Counted from the stretch's first letter, positions 1 to 8,600 are shown. The stretch: DNA of 64,000 nucleotides from Geodermatophilus marinus (GCF_003428645.1 NZ_QVQH01000005.1:124001-188000); one strand, 5' to 3'. Notes: generated by a model from the letters alone, not told the origin. Numbers and translations: made by a program.

Positions 1-1398
1 AAGGTCGGTGCCTACCGCACCTGGCTGGGGCTGCGCACCGGGGAGCTGACGGCGACCTTCGGCAAGGAGGGGCGCACCGTGACGCGCGCCGTCCACGGCG
101 ACCGCCGCTACGTCGGCGCCGACGGCGGCGAGCTGACCCTGCCCGGGCGGTCGCTGCTGCTGGTGCGCAACGTCGGCCACCACATGCGGCTGGACGCCGT
201 CCGCACCGCCGGCGGCGAGCCGGTGCTCGAGGAGGTCCTCGACGCGCTGGTCTCCGCGGTCGCCGCCCTGCAGGAGTTCCGCGGCAACGGCCGGTACCCC
301 AACACCCGCACCGGCAGCGTCTACGTGGTCAAGCCGAAGATGCACGGGCCCGACGAGGTCGCGGTGTCGGTCGAGCTGCTCGCCGCCGTCGAGGAGGCGC
401 TCGGCATGGCGCCCACCACCCTCAAGATCGGCATCATGGACGAGGAGAAGCGCACCTCGGTGAACCTCGAGGCCTGCATCGCCCGCGCCGCCGACCGCGT
501 CATCTTCGTCAACACCGGCTTCCTCGACCGCACCGGCGACGAGATCCACACCGACTTCGAGGCCGGCCCCGTCGTCCGCAAGGACGACCAGAAGGCGCAG
601 ACCTGGCTGACCACGTACGAGGCCCGCAACGTCGACGTGGCGCTGCGGGCCGGCTTCGCCGGGCAGGCGCAGATCGGCAAGGGCATGTGGGCCAAGCCGG
701 CGGCGATGCGGGAGATGCTCGACACCAAGGGCGCCCACCCCCGGGCCGGGGCGAACACCGCCTGGGTGCCCTCGCCGACCGCGGCGACGCTGCACGCGCT
801 GCACTACCTGGAGACCGACGTCCTCGCCGTGCAGCGGGAGCTGGCGCAGCGGCCGCCGGCCGACCGGCGCGGCCTGCTCGTGCCCCCGGTGCTGCCCGAC
901 GGCGGCGCCGGGCTGTCCGCGGAGGAGAAGCGGCACGAGCTGGAGACCAACGCCCAGTCCATCCTCGGCTACGTCGTCCGCTGGGTCGGGCTGGGGATCG
1001 GCTGCTCGACCGTGCCCGACCTCGCCGGGGTGGGCCTGATGGAGGACCGCGCCACCCTGCGCATCTCCAGCCAGCAGATCGCCAACTGGCTGCACCACGG
1101 GCTGGTCGACGAGGCCCAGGTGCGCGAGACCTTCGCCCGGATGGCGGCCCTGGTCGACGAGCAGAACGCCGGGGAACCCGGCTACCAGCCGATGAGCGCC
1201 GACCTCGACGGCAGCCCGTCCTTCCAGGCCGCGCTGGACCTGGTGTTCTCCGGCCGGCGCGAGCCCAACGGCTACACCGAGCGGGCGCTCACCCAGTGGC
1301 GCAAGGAGGCCAAGGCCGGCCCCCGCCCTGCGGGGGGCGGGGAGCCGCGGACCCGCGAGGCCGTCCTCACCGACCAGGCACCCAGCCCGGCCTCCTGA
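1..1398 (+). CDS. glcB: Malate synthase G, C-terminal part (cut by window edge)
   Basis: This condenses glyoxylate and acetyl-CoA to malate in the cytosol (glyoxylate shunt or glycolate use). The frame is open from base 1, so the N-terminal part lies outside the window; about 465 residues of the usual ~720 are visible. Typical malate synthase G segments are readable: GRSLLLVRNVGHHM near the start, GLMEDRATLRISSQQIANW in the C-terminal domain, and SGRREPNGYTERAL close to the end. A poorly conserved tail of about 30 residues follows. A GlcG-like gene starts 23 bp downstream with its own ribosome binding site, so the two are probably one operon, as glcB and glcG are in other bacteria. Confidence 0.95.
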   Translation, partial: KVGAYRTWLGLRTGELTATFGKEGRTVTRAVHGDRRYVGADGGELTLPGRSLLLVRNVGHHMRLDAVRTAGGEPVLEEVLDALVSAVAALQEFRGNGRYPNTRTGSVYVVKPKMHGPDEVAVSVELLAAVEEALGMAPTTLKIGIMDEEKRTSVNLEACIARAADRVIFVNTGFLDRTGDEIHTDFEAGPVVRKDDQKAQTWLTTYEARNVDVALRAGFAGQAQIGKGMWAKPAAMREMLDTKGAHPRAGANTAWVPSPTAATLHALHYLETDVLAVQRELAQRPPADRRGLLVPPVLPDGGAGLSAEEKRHELETNAQSILGYVVRWVGLGIGCSTVPDLAGVGLMEDRATLRISSQQIANWLHHGLVDEAQVRETFARMAALVDEQNAGEPGYQPMSADLDGSPSFQAALDLVFSGRREPNGYTERALTQWRKEAKAGPRPAGGGEPRTREAVLTDQAPSPAS

Positions 1399-1421
1399 GC
1401 CGGCACCGAGGAAGGAGCCCC

Positions 1422-1850
1422 GTGGCCATCGACCTGGACACCGCCCGCGCGGTCGTCGCGGCGGCGCGGGCCGCCGGCCGCGACCGCGGCCTCAAGCCCC
1501 TCACCGTCGTCGTCCTCGACGCCGGGGGGCACGTGGTCGCCGCCGAGCGCGAGGACGGCTCGTCCAACGGGCGCTTCGCGATCGCGTCCGGCAAGGCGTC
1601 CGGAGCCCTGGCGCTCGGCATGGGGTCGCGGGCCCTCATGGCCCGGGCCGAGCAGCAGGCCTACTTCGTCGCCGCCGCCGGCGCGGCGCTCGGCGGCGCG
1701 CTGGTGCCGGTCCCCGGCGGCGTCCTCGTCCGGGACGCCGGCGGGGCGCTGCTGGGCGCCGTCGGCGTCTCCGGGGACACCTCCGACAACGACGAGGCCG
1801 CCGCCGTGGCCGGCATCGAGGCGGCCGGTCTGGTCGCCCAGCCGGACTGA
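1422..1850 (+). CDS. GlcG/HbpS-family (DUF336) protein
   Basis: This 142-residue protein belongs to the GlcG/HbpS family, whose members include heme-binding proteins and a protein of unknown role in glycolate operons. Typical family features are the AI-A-GKA core, GGALVPVPGGVLVRD and VGVSGDTSDNDE in the C-terminal half. The GTG start is chosen because GAAGGAG lies 5-11 bases upstream and the family homology begins there; a longer frame that runs through the malate synthase gene is a shadow. It sits between malate synthase G and an L-2-hydroxyglutarate oxidase. Its biochemical role is not shown by the sequence. Confidence 0.85.
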   Translation: MAIDLDTARAVVAAARAAGRDRGLKPLTVVVLDAGGHVVAAEREDGSSNGRFAIASGKASGALALGMGSRALMARAEQQAYFVAAAGAALGGALVPVPGGVLVRDAGGALLGAVGVSGDTSDNDEAAAVAGIEAAGLVAQPD

Positions 1851-1861
1851 CGGGGCGGCGG

Positions 1862-3070
1862 GTGAGCGCACCGTCGCGGATCGGGGTCGTCGGCGCCGGC
1901 ATCGTCGGGCTGGCGGTCGCCCGGCGGCTGGCGCAGCTGCGGCCGGACGCGCGGATCACGGTGGTGGACAAGGAGGCCGACGTCGCCGTCCACCAGACCG
2001 GGCACAACTCCGGCGTCGTCCACGCCGGGCTCTACTATGCCCCGCGGTCGCTCAAGGCGGGGCTGTGCACCCGCGGCCGGGGCCTGCTGCGGGAGTTCTG
2101 CGCCGACCACGGGCTGGCCTACGACGAGTGCGGCAAGCTGGTCGTCGCCCGCGACGAGGGCGAGGTGCCCGCCCTGCGCGAGATCGAGCGCCGCGCCACC
2201 GCCAACGGGGTCCCCGACCTGCGCTGGCTGCCCGGCGTGGCGCTGCGCGAGGTCGAACCCGAGGCCGTCGGGGCGGCCGCGCTGCACTCGCCGCGCACCG
2301 CCGTGGTCGACTTCGCCGCGATCGCCCGGGCGATGGCCGGCGAGCTGCGCGACAAGGGCCACGAGGTGCGGCTGGGCTTCGAGGTCACCGGCGTGCGCCG
2401 CAACCTCGACGGCGGGGTCGCGGTCTGCTCGGCCGAGGAGGCGTTCGCGGTCGACCGGCTGGTGGTGTGCGCCGGGCTGCACACCGACCGGGTCTCCCGG
2501 CTGGCCGGCGACGGGCCGGAGCCGGCGATCATCCCGTTCCGCGGCGAGTACTACCGCCTGGTCCCCGGACGCAGCGGCCTGGTCCGCGGGATGATCTACC
2601 CGGTGCCCGACCCCCGCTTCCCGTTCCTCGGGGTGCACTTCACCCGCCGGGTGAGCGGCAGCGTCGACATCGGGCCCAACGCCGTGCCCGCCGCGGCCCG
2701 CGAGGGCTACACCTGGGGGCGGGTGGACCTGCGCGACGTCTGGGCCACCGCCTCCTGGCCGGGCGTGCGCCCGCTGGCCCGGAGGTACTGGCGGACCGAG
2801 CTCGCGGAGATCCGCGCCTCGCTGTCGAAGCGGCGCTACCTCGCCTCCGCGCGGGAGTTCGTCCCGGCGCTGCGGGACGACGACGTCGTCCGGGCACCCG
2901 CCGGCGTCCGGGCCCAGGCCGTCGACCGGGACGGCGCGCTGGTCGACGACTTCCGCATCCACCGGGTCGGGTCCGTCGTCACCGTGCGCAACGCGCCGTC
3001 CCCGGCGGCCACGTCGGCGCTGGCCATCGGCGAGCACGTGGCCGACCTGGTCCTGGCCGACCGGGGCTGA
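1862..3070 (+). CDS. lhgO: L-2-hydroxyglutarate oxidase (FAD-dependent)
   Basis: This 402-residue flavoprotein belongs to the DAO/LhgO family, which oxidises L-2-hydroxyglutarate to 2-oxoglutarate at the membrane and passes electrons to the quinone pool. The N-terminal FAD-binding fingerprint GVVGAGIVGLAVARRL is at about residues 8-23. The LhgO-typical HNSGVVHAGLYY follows at about 48-59, and the C-terminal NAPSPAATSALAIGEH closes the FAD fold. The start is GTG, 11 bp after the previous stop, so it likely shares the malate synthase operon. Glycerol-3-phosphate dehydrogenase-like oxidases are the main alternative, but the HNSGVVHAG segment favours LhgO. Confidence 0.88.
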   Translation: MSAPSRIGVVGAGIVGLAVARRLAQLRPDARITVVDKEADVAVHQTGHNSGVVHAGLYYAPRSLKAGLCTRGRGLLREFCADHGLAYDECGKLVVARDEGEVPALREIERRATANGVPDLRWLPGVALREVEPEAVGAAALHSPRTAVVDFAAIARAMAGELRDKGHEVRLGFEVTGVRRNLDGGVAVCSAEEAFAVDRLVVCAGLHTDRVSRLAGDGPEPAIIPFRGEYYRLVPGRSGLVRGMIYPVPDPRFPFLGVHFTRRVSGSVDIGPNAVPAAAREGYTWGRVDLRDVWATASWPGVRPLARRYWRTELAEIRASLSKRRYLASAREFVPALRDDDVVRAPAGVRAQAVDRDGALVDDFRIHRVGSVVTVRNAPSPAATSALAIGEHVADLVLADRG

Positions 3071-3085
3071 CCGCCGCGGTCCCGG

Positions 3086-3697
3086 TCACCCGTCCGGCTG
3101 CCCGGCGGCGGGCTCCGGCCCGTCGGCCAGCAGCAGGTACAGCGACCGCCGCGCCTCGGCCAGCACGCGCGCGGCCTCGGCCACCTGCGCCTCCGAGCCG
3201 GTGCGGGCGACCTGGCGGACGGCGCCGTGCAGCTGGTCGAGCAGCGCGGGCAGCTCCGCCCCGGGCCCGGCCGCGGCCCGGCCGGCGAAGGGGTCGGCCC
3301 CGGAGCCCTGGCGCTCCTCGACGTGCGCCCGGCCGGCGTCGGTCAGCGTGACCAGCTTGCGGCCGGCGTCCGCGGTGACCGTCACCAGCCCCTCGTCCTC
3401 GAGCTGGCTGATGGTCGGGTAGATCGCGCCGGGGCTGGGTGTCCAGCGGCCCGCGCTGCGCTCGGCGATGGCCTGCATCAGCTGGTAGCCGTGCATCGGC
3501 TGCTCGGCGAGCAGGAGCAGGACGGCGGAGCGGACGTCGCCGCGCGGCGCCCGTCCCCGGCCACCGCGCCGGTGCGGGGGCCCCGGCGGCAGGTCGCCGG
3601 GCATCCCGAAGGGGCCGCGGCGGGGGTGGTGGTGGCGCAGGCCGGGGTGCCGGCCGTCGTGCCCGGGCACGTCGCGCCCGGGGAGGTGGTGCCTCAT
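3086..3697 (-). CDS. PadR-family transcriptional regulator
   Basis: This is a 203-residue repressor-type protein. The first ~50 residues are rich in His, Gly, Arg and Pro. A PadR winged helix follows (AVLLLLAEQPMHGYQLMQAI, then SPGAIYPTISQLEDEGLV), and a C-terminal helical dimerisation segment ends the protein. The ATG at 3697 is chosen because GGAGG sits just upstream, while a start 54 bases further out would fall inside the operator palindrome. PadR proteins usually repress their own gene and nearby transporters in response to small molecules. Here no partner gene is obvious: LhgO is convergent, ending 15 bp away, and DUF1707 lies behind on the same strand. Confidence 0.88.
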   Translation of the reverse strand: MRHHLPGRDVPGHDGRHPGLRHHHPRRGPFGMPGDLPPGPPHRRGGRGRAPRGDVRSAVLLLLAEQPMHGYQLMQAIAERSAGRWTPSPGAIYPTISQLEDEGLVTVTADAGRKLVTLTDAGRAHVEERQGSGADPFAGRAAAGPGAELPALLDQLHGAVRQVARTGSEAQVAEAARVLAEARRSLYLLLADGPEPAAGQPDG

Positions 3698-3719
3698 CGT
3701 GGTCCTCCAGTGGTGTATC

Positions 3720-3753
3720 GGATGACAGTAACGATACATCGTTACTGTCATCC
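3720..3753. promoter_or_regulatory. Perfect 16-bp inverted repeat, likely PadR autoregulatory operator
   Basis: The arms GGATGACAGTAACGAT and its reverse complement are separated by 2 bp, giving a 34-bp perfect palindrome 22 bp upstream of the padR-like ATG. A second, overlapping repeat pairs TGTATCG (3714-3720) with CGATACA (3732-3738). On the minus strand a TTGACG hexamer (3753-3758) and a TATCGT hexamer 16 bp later could be the -35 and -10, so the operator covers the core promoter. The region is much richer in A+T than its surroundings. Confidence 0.75.
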
Positions 3754-3846
3754 GTCAACGACCGTCAGCAGGAACCGCGGCCCGGGCGCCCCGGCGGCGG
3801 CGGCCGGGCTCCCGAGGAGGAGGCGACGGGTGCCGGGGCCGGCGGC

Positions 3847-4317
3847 TCAGCCGCGGCCGGGACCCCAGCGCCCCGGCCCCTCCCCGCCGACGGGGCCGCC
3901 CTCGTCGAACGGCCCGCCCCCGTCGACCAGCACCTCGGCGGCCAGCGACCCGACCGCGGCGAGCAGCAGCACCGCGACCAGCACGGCCAGCAGGACGACG
4001 GCGATCCGCGCTCCGGTCAGCCGCCACCGGGCGCCACCCAGCGAGGCCCGCAGCTGCGCGGCGGCGAGGGCCGCCACCGCCGGCCAGCCGGGCGGGGCCG
4101 GCGGCTGGGGGGCCGGCGGCAGGTCCGCCGTGAGCGGCGAGAGGTCGGCCAGGTGGACGGCGGCGAAGGCCGCCGCCATCCGCTCGCTGCCCTCGTCGGC
4201 GGTGAGCAGGCCCCGGGCGACGGCGTCCTGGAGCACCTGCACCGTCGCGGTGCGGTCGGCGTCGGAGGCCCGGAGGGCGGGCCGGGCGAGCCCGTCCCGG
4301 TCGGTCGGCGGTGGCAT
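3847..4317 (-). CDS. DUF1707 domain membrane protein
   Basis: This 156-residue protein starts with a DUF1707 module (LRASDADRTATVQVLQDAVA, then GLLTADEGSERMAAAFAA and LTADLP) over roughly residues 16-66. A Pro-rich linker follows, then one membrane helix at about 104-128 (IAVVLLAVLVAVLLLAAV) and a Gly/Pro-rich tail. DUF1707 is a short actinobacterial domain similar in size to SHOCT; its function is not established. The ATG start is in a region with GGAGGAC just upstream. It reads in the same direction as the upstream LysR gene, 81 bp away. Confidence 0.75.
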   Translation of the reverse strand: MPPPTDRDGLARPALRASDADRTATVQVLQDAVARGLLTADEGSERMAAAFAAVHLADLSPLTADLPPAPQPPAPPGWPAVAALAAAQLRASLGGARWRLTGARIAVVLLAVLVAVLLLAAVGSLAAEVLVDGGGPFDEGGPVGGEGPGRWGPGRG

Positions 4318-4398
4318 GGCGGCGTCCTCCCGGCGGTGCGCGGTGGTCGGGCCGGCAGTGTGCTCCGCCTCCCTGTGCGCGAGCTGTGGGCCGGGCGG

Positions 4399-5250
4399 TC
4401 AGCGACCGTAGAGCTCCCAGACCAGGGCGACGAACGGCTCCAGGGCCGGCGGTGGGCTGTCGGCCCACCACGCCAGCAGCACCCGGACCCGAGGGGCGTC
4501 GCGGACCGGTCGGTACACCACGCCGGGGCGGGGGTGCTGGGCCGCGGTCCCCTCCGCGCTCACCCCGACGGCCTGACCGGCGGCGATGGCGGTGAGCCAC
4601 TCGTCCACCCCGCGCACCGGGCGCCGCGCCGGCGCCTCCGGTGGCGGCCAGAGACCCTCGGTGGTGGTGCCGGTGAGGACGTCGACGGCGACGGTGCGGC
4701 CGGCGACGTCCGCGAGCCGCACGCTCCGCCGGCGGGCCAGCGGGTCGTCGGCGGGCATGGCCGCGACCCGCCCCTCGGTGCCCAGCAGCGCGGTCCGCAG
4801 CCGCGGGTCGTCGACCGGGCGGCGCACCACGCCGGCGTCGGCGGCTCCCTCCAGGAGCCCGGCGCTCGGCGTGTTCGACTGCACCAGCGTGAGCGCAGAG
4901 CCGGGGTGCTCGGCCGCCCAGCGCCGCTGCGCCGTGGTGGTGTGCCGGCCCAGTGCCGCCCAGGCGTACCCGATGCGCAGGTCGCCGCGGGCCTCGGCGG
5001 CCGCCCGGCGGACCGCGGCCACCTCCTCCAGCACCCGCCGGGCGTGCGCGGCGACGCGCCGGCCCACCGGTGTCGGTGCCACCTCCCGCGTGGTGCGGTG
5101 CAGCACCGGCGCGCCCAGGGCCCGCTCCAGTGCCGCGACCGTCCGGGACACCGACGCCTGGGAGGTGTGCAGCGCGGTCGCGGCACCGGTGAAGGTGCCG
5201 GTGTCGAGCACGGCGAGCAGGGCGCGCAGCTGCCGGATCTCGACATCCAT
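4399..5250 (-). CDS. LysR-family transcriptional regulator
   Basis: This is a 283-residue LysR-type regulator. The winged helix occupies about residues 5-62 (LRALLAVLDTGTFTGAATAL and SQASVSRTVAALERALGAPVLHRTTR), followed by a periplasmic-binding-protein-like effector domain. It is divergent from a DMT-family permease with a 53-bp gap, the usual arrangement in which a LysR protein controls the neighbouring transporter. The effector cannot be deduced. The start ATG gives a normal LysR N-terminus (MDVEIRQLRALLAV). Confidence 0.9.
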   Translation of the reverse strand: MDVEIRQLRALLAVLDTGTFTGAATALHTSQASVSRTVAALERALGAPVLHRTTREVAPTPVGRRVAAHARRVLEEVAAVRRAAAEARGDLRIGYAWAALGRHTTTAQRRWAAEHPGSALTLVQSNTPSAGLLEGAADAGVVRRPVDDPRLRTALLGTEGRVAAMPADDPLARRRSVRLADVAGRTVAVDVLTGTTTEGLWPPPEAPARRPVRGVDEWLTAIAAGQAVGVSAEGTAAQHPRPGVVYRPVRDAPRVRVLLAWWADSPPPALEPFVALVWELYGR

Positions 5251-5260
5251 GCGTCCACCG

Positions 5261-5286
5261 TATCGATGCCTGCGACATCGGCATTT
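5261..5286. promoter_or_regulatory. Candidate LysR operator between divergent genes
   Basis: The short divergent gap contains ATGCC-N9-GGCAT (5266-5284) inside an A+T-enriched stretch beginning TATCGATGCC. LysR proteins usually bind imperfect palindromes in exactly this position. The assignment rests on position and symmetry only. Confidence 0.45.
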
Positions 5287-5303
5287 CCCCTCGTGCGCCC
5301 GCG

Positions 5304-6455
5304 GTGCCGAGACTCGCTCCCGTGGAGGACAGCGGTCGGGCGGGCAGCCGCGTGCGCGGGGTGACGACGATGTCGGGCAGCGCGCTGGCCAACCAGGTCG
5401 GTGCGGCGACGGGGGCGCTGGCCTTCGACGCGGTGGGGCCCGCCGGGGTGGTGGCGGTGCGCCAGTGGGTCGCCGCCACCGTCCTGCTGCCGGTGGCCCG
5501 CCCGCCGGTGCGGCGGATGACCCGGGCCCAGTGGTGGCCGGTCCTGCTGCTCGCGGTGGCCTACGGGTGCATGAACCTGGCGCTGTACACCGCGATCGAC
5601 CGGATCGGCCTGGGCCTGGCGGTCACGCTGGAGTTCCTGGGGCCGCTGGCCGTGGCGCTGGCCGCCTCGCGCTCGGCCCGCGACGCGGCGATCGCGGCCG
5701 CCGCGGCCGCGGGGGTCTACGTGCTCGTGCTGCCCGGCCCGGCCGGCGACGTCACGGGCGTGCTCTGCGGGCTGCTGGCCGCCGGCTGCTGGGCGGCCTA
5801 CATCGTGCTCAACCGGGTCGCCGGCGCGCGGCTGCCCGGCCTGCAGGCCCCGGCGCTGGCCAGTGCGCTGTGCGCCGTGGCCTACCTGCCGGTGGCCGTC
5901 GTCCTCGCCGCGTCCGGCCGGCTGGCCGGTGCTGCGCTGGCCTGCGCCGTGGCGGCCGGGGTGCTCGCCTCCGCGGTGCCCTACGCGGCCGACCTGGTGG
6001 CGCTGCGGTCGGTCCCGCCGCGGTTCTTCGGCGTCTTCATGAGCGTGCACCCGGTGCTGGCCGCCTTGGTCGGCCTCGTGGTGCTCGGCCAGCACCTCGC
6101 CCTGCACGAGTGGGTGGGGATCACCGTGGTCGTGCTGGCCAACGCCGTCGCGGTCGGCGCCGGCCGGCGCTCAGGCGGCGGTGGCGGTGACGAAGGTGCA
6201 CACGCCCTCGCCGCTGTCGGCCCGGTGCCGGAGGCCGATGAGGGCGAGCGCGGCGATCTCGACCCGGTGGGCGACCTGGCGCAGGCCGCTGTAGTCGGTG
6301 CTGCCGCCGCTGCGGACCTCGATGTCGGTGAACCCGGCCAGCCGGACGTGCTCGGTGAGCATCCAGTCGGGGAGGATCGAGATGTGCCCGGGCTGGTAGT
6401 AGTGCTTGGGCCCGAAGATGTACGGGGCACCCCGCAGGAACATCTTCAGCCGTGA
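5304..6455 (+). CDS. EamA/RhtA-like DMT-family permease with read-through tail
   Basis: This is a polytopic inner-membrane protein of the drug/metabolite transporter superfamily, with about ten hydrophobic helices in two EamA repeats (AVGPAGVVAVRQ, LGLAVTLEFLGPLAVAL, RFFGVFMSVHPVLAALVGL). Relatives such as RhtA export amino acids; the substrate here is unknown. The family normally ends near residue 290, but this frame stays open to 383. Its last ~90 residues are low-complexity sequence antisense to the methyltransferase gene, so the native stop may be lost or a frameshift may be present; a TGA in another frame lies at 6188. GTG starts at 5304 and 5322 or the ATG at 5370 are possible. The LysR gene is divergent. 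Confidence 0.75.
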   Translation: MPRLAPVEDSGRAGSRVRGVTTMSGSALANQVGAATGALAFDAVGPAGVVAVRQWVAATVLLPVARPPVRRMTRAQWWPVLLLAVAYGCMNLALYTAIDRIGLGLAVTLEFLGPLAVALAASRSARDAAIAAAAAAGVYVLVLPGPAGDVTGVLCGLLAAGCWAAYIVLNRVAGARLPGLQAPALASALCAVAYLPVAVVLAASGRLAGAALACAVAAGVLASAVPYAADLVALRSVPPRFFGVFMSVHPVLAALVGLVVLGQHLALHEWVGITVVVLANAVAVGAGRRSGGGGGDEGAHALAAVGPVPEADEGERGDLDPVGDLAQAAVVGAAAAADLDVGEPGQPDVLGEHPVGEDRDVPGLVVVLGPEDVRGTPQEHLQP

Positions 6456-6878
6456 GTGCGGGTGGGTGATGTTGGGCGTGCTCACCAGCAGCCGGTCGCC
6501 GGGCCGCAGCAGCGACCGGATCGAGCGCAGCACCCCGCGCGGGTTCTCGACGTGCTCGAGGGTCTCCACGCAGACCACCATGTCGAACGGCCCGCGGGTG
6601 TCCTCGGTCCACTCCGGGGCGTCGAGGTCGAGCCGGTGGATCCAGTCGTGCGGCGGCTCGAGGTCGGTGGGGACGACGTCGAACCCGGCCTCCTGCAGCC
6701 GCAGGGCGAGCGCGCCGCAGCCGGCGCCGACCTCCAGCACCCGGCCGCCCCGGGGGAGCGCGGCCCGCACCAGCTCGACCGTGTACTCGTGCACGCCGGG
6801 TGCGGCGTGCACGGAGTGCCCCTTGTAGGTGTCGACGGGCTCGGTCCGCTGGACGGTGGTGCGCTCGGAGGCGGTCAC
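6171..6878 (-). CDS. Class I SAM-dependent methyltransferase
   Basis: This 235-residue protein has a Rossmann-type methyltransferase fold. Motif I is VLEVGAGCGALALRL (about residues 47-61), the acidic ribose-binding loop is PTDLEPP, and motif IV is FDMVVCVETLEHVENPRGVL, typical of UbiE/Coq-type enzymes. The substrate cannot be read from sequence. The GTG at 6878 is preferred because homology starts shortly after; the longer frame upstream runs antisense into the amidohydrolase region. Its 3' end overlaps the long tail of the convergent permease frame by 285 bp. Confidence 0.85.
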   Translation of the reverse strand: MTASERTTVQRTEPVDTYKGHSVHAAPGVHEYTVELVRAALPRGGRVLEVGAGCGALALRLQEAGFDVVPTDLEPPHDWIHRLDLDAPEWTEDTRGPFDMVVCVETLEHVENPRGVLRSIRSLLRPGDRLLVSTPNITHPHSRLKMFLRGAPYIFGPKHYYQPGHISILPDWMLTEHVRLAGFTDIEVRSGGSTDYSGLRQVAHRVEIAALALIGLRHRADSGEGVCTFVTATAA

Positions 6879-6928
6879 CGCACCAGCCTGGCACGGCGCC
6901 ACGCGGTGCGCGGCCCGGGGCGGGTCGC

Positions 6929-8569
6929 TCAGGAGACGGCGAGGTCGTCCGCGCCGTGCTCGGGGACCCCGCCCACCACCGTGGCGACGACCGGGACCCG
7001 GTCGATCGCGGCGGGGTCGACGGCGAGGAGGTCCTCGCCCAGCACCACGAGGTCGGCGAGCAGCCCCCGGGCGAGGCGGCCCTTCTCGTGCTCGGCGTGG
7101 TCGGCGTACGCCGAGCCGTACGTGTAGGCCCGCAGCGCCTGCGCGACGGTGAGCGACTCCTCCGGGGTGAACGGGACCCCGGCGGCGGTGCGGCGGTTGA
7201 CCAGGTCGTGGATGCCCAGCAGCGGCGCGCCCTCGACCACGGGGCAGTCCGAGCTGCCGGGGAGCTCGATGCCGGCGTCGAGGAAGCTCTTCTGCCGGTA
7301 GCACAGCCGGGCTCGCTCCGGCCCGAGCGCGGCGAGCATCCCGTCGCCGATCTCGCCGAGGAAGCGGCCCTGGGGCACCGGGACGACGCCGAGCGCGGCC
7401 AGCCGGGCGACCTGGGCGTCGCTCGCCACGCCGGCGTGCTCCACCCGGTGCCGGGGGTCGGGCCGGGGGAAGCGGCGCTGGGCGTCCTCGTAGGCGTCGA
7501 GCACCACGTCGAGCGCGGCGTCGCCGATGGCGTGGGTGGCCACCTGCCAGCCGTGGGCGTGCGCGGCCACGATCCGCCGGTGCAGCTCCCCGGCGTCCTC
7601 GAGCAGGAAACCGGAGCTGTCGGGCCGGTCGGCGTACGGGCAGCACATGGCCGCCGTCCGCCCGATCAGCGAGCCGTCGGAGAAGACCTTCGTCGCCCCG
7701 ATGCGGACCCACTCGTCGCCCAGCCCGGTGCGCACGCCCAGGTCCAGGCCGAACCAGGGCCGGCCCGGCTCCACCTCCCCGGCCTCGTGCAGGGCGTCGG
7801 CGCCGGGCATGAGGGTCGCCCGCACCCGCAGCAGGCCGCGCTCGCGGGCGGTCAGGAAGGCGGCCAGGTCCGCGGTGCTGTTGGCGACCAGCCCGGCCGC
7901 GATGCCCGGCTCGGTGATGCTCGTAATGCCCTCGGAGAGCGCGACGTCGACGGCCAGCCCGATCCCGCGCACCCAGTCCTCGAACGGCTCGGGACGCAGC
8001 ACGGCGAAGGCCAGCTGCTGGGCCCGCTCGGCCAGCAGCCCCTCGGGGCGGCCGTCGGCGTCGCGCGCGACGTGCCCGCCCGGCACGTCCGGCACCGCGT
8101 CCAGGTCGGCGAACCCGGCGCGGCGGAAGCCCTCCGTGCTGAGCACGCCCATGTGGCCGGAGCTGTGCTGCAGCCAGACCGGCCGCCCGCCGGCCGCCCG
8201 GTCCAGCGCCACCCGGGTGGGGTGCCCGCCCAGCCGGTTCTGGTCGTAGCCGTGCCCCAGCACCCAGGCGTCCCCGGCCAGCCCGGAGGCCCGCTCGGCC
8301 ACCCGCCGGTACAGCTCGTCGAGGTCGCCGACGCGCAGGTCGACCTGGCGCAGCCGCTGGCCGCGCATGCTCAGGTGGTGGTGCGCGTCGTGGAAGCCGG
8401 GCACCACCGGGGCGCCGCGCAGGTCGACCACCGTCGCGGCCGTGCAGCCGTCGAGGTCGTCGTCGAGCCCGGCCACCCGGCCCCCGAGCACGCCCAGCCG
8501 CCGGGCCCGGGGCCGGGCGGGGTCGCCGGTGGTGATGTCCCCGTCGACGTAGAGCACGTCCAGCCGCAC
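6929..8569 (-). CDS. Amidohydrolase family protein (YtcJ-like, Amidohydro_3)
   Basis: This 546-residue predicted metal-dependent amidohydrolase resembles YtcJ and the N-substituted formamide deformylases. The N-terminal beta domain is followed by the metal site PGFHDAHHHLSM (residues near 63), then a TIM-barrel with HAIGDAALDVVLDA and HRVEHAG, and a C-terminal SSDCPV segment carrying the conserved Asp. The GTG at 8569 follows GAGGAGGGAC, an excellent ribosome binding site. An IclR regulator gene ends its frame 31 bp upstream on the same strand, so the pair is probably a regulator-enzyme operon. The natural amide or carbamate substrate is unknown. Confidence 0.88.
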   Translation of the reverse strand: MRLDVLYVDGDITTGDPARPRARRLGVLGGRVAGLDDDLDGCTAATVVDLRGAPVVPGFHDAHHHLSMRGQRLRQVDLRVGDLDELYRRVAERASGLAGDAWVLGHGYDQNRLGGHPTRVALDRAAGGRPVWLQHSSGHMGVLSTEGFRRAGFADLDAVPDVPGGHVARDADGRPEGLLAERAQQLAFAVLRPEPFEDWVRGIGLAVDVALSEGITSITEPGIAAGLVANSTADLAAFLTARERGLLRVRATLMPGADALHEAGEVEPGRPWFGLDLGVRTGLGDEWVRIGATKVFSDGSLIGRTAAMCCPYADRPDSSGFLLEDAGELHRRIVAAHAHGWQVATHAIGDAALDVVLDAYEDAQRRFPRPDPRHRVEHAGVASDAQVARLAALGVVPVPQGRFLGEIGDGMLAALGPERARLCYRQKSFLDAGIELPGSSDCPVVEGAPLLGIHDLVNRRTAAGVPFTPEESLTVAQALRAYTYGSAYADHAEHEKGRLARGLLADLVVLGEDLLAVDPAAIDRVPVVATVVGGVPEHGADDLAVS

Positions 8570-8600
8570 GGTCGTCCCTCCTCGCGCGTCGGCCGGGCGC

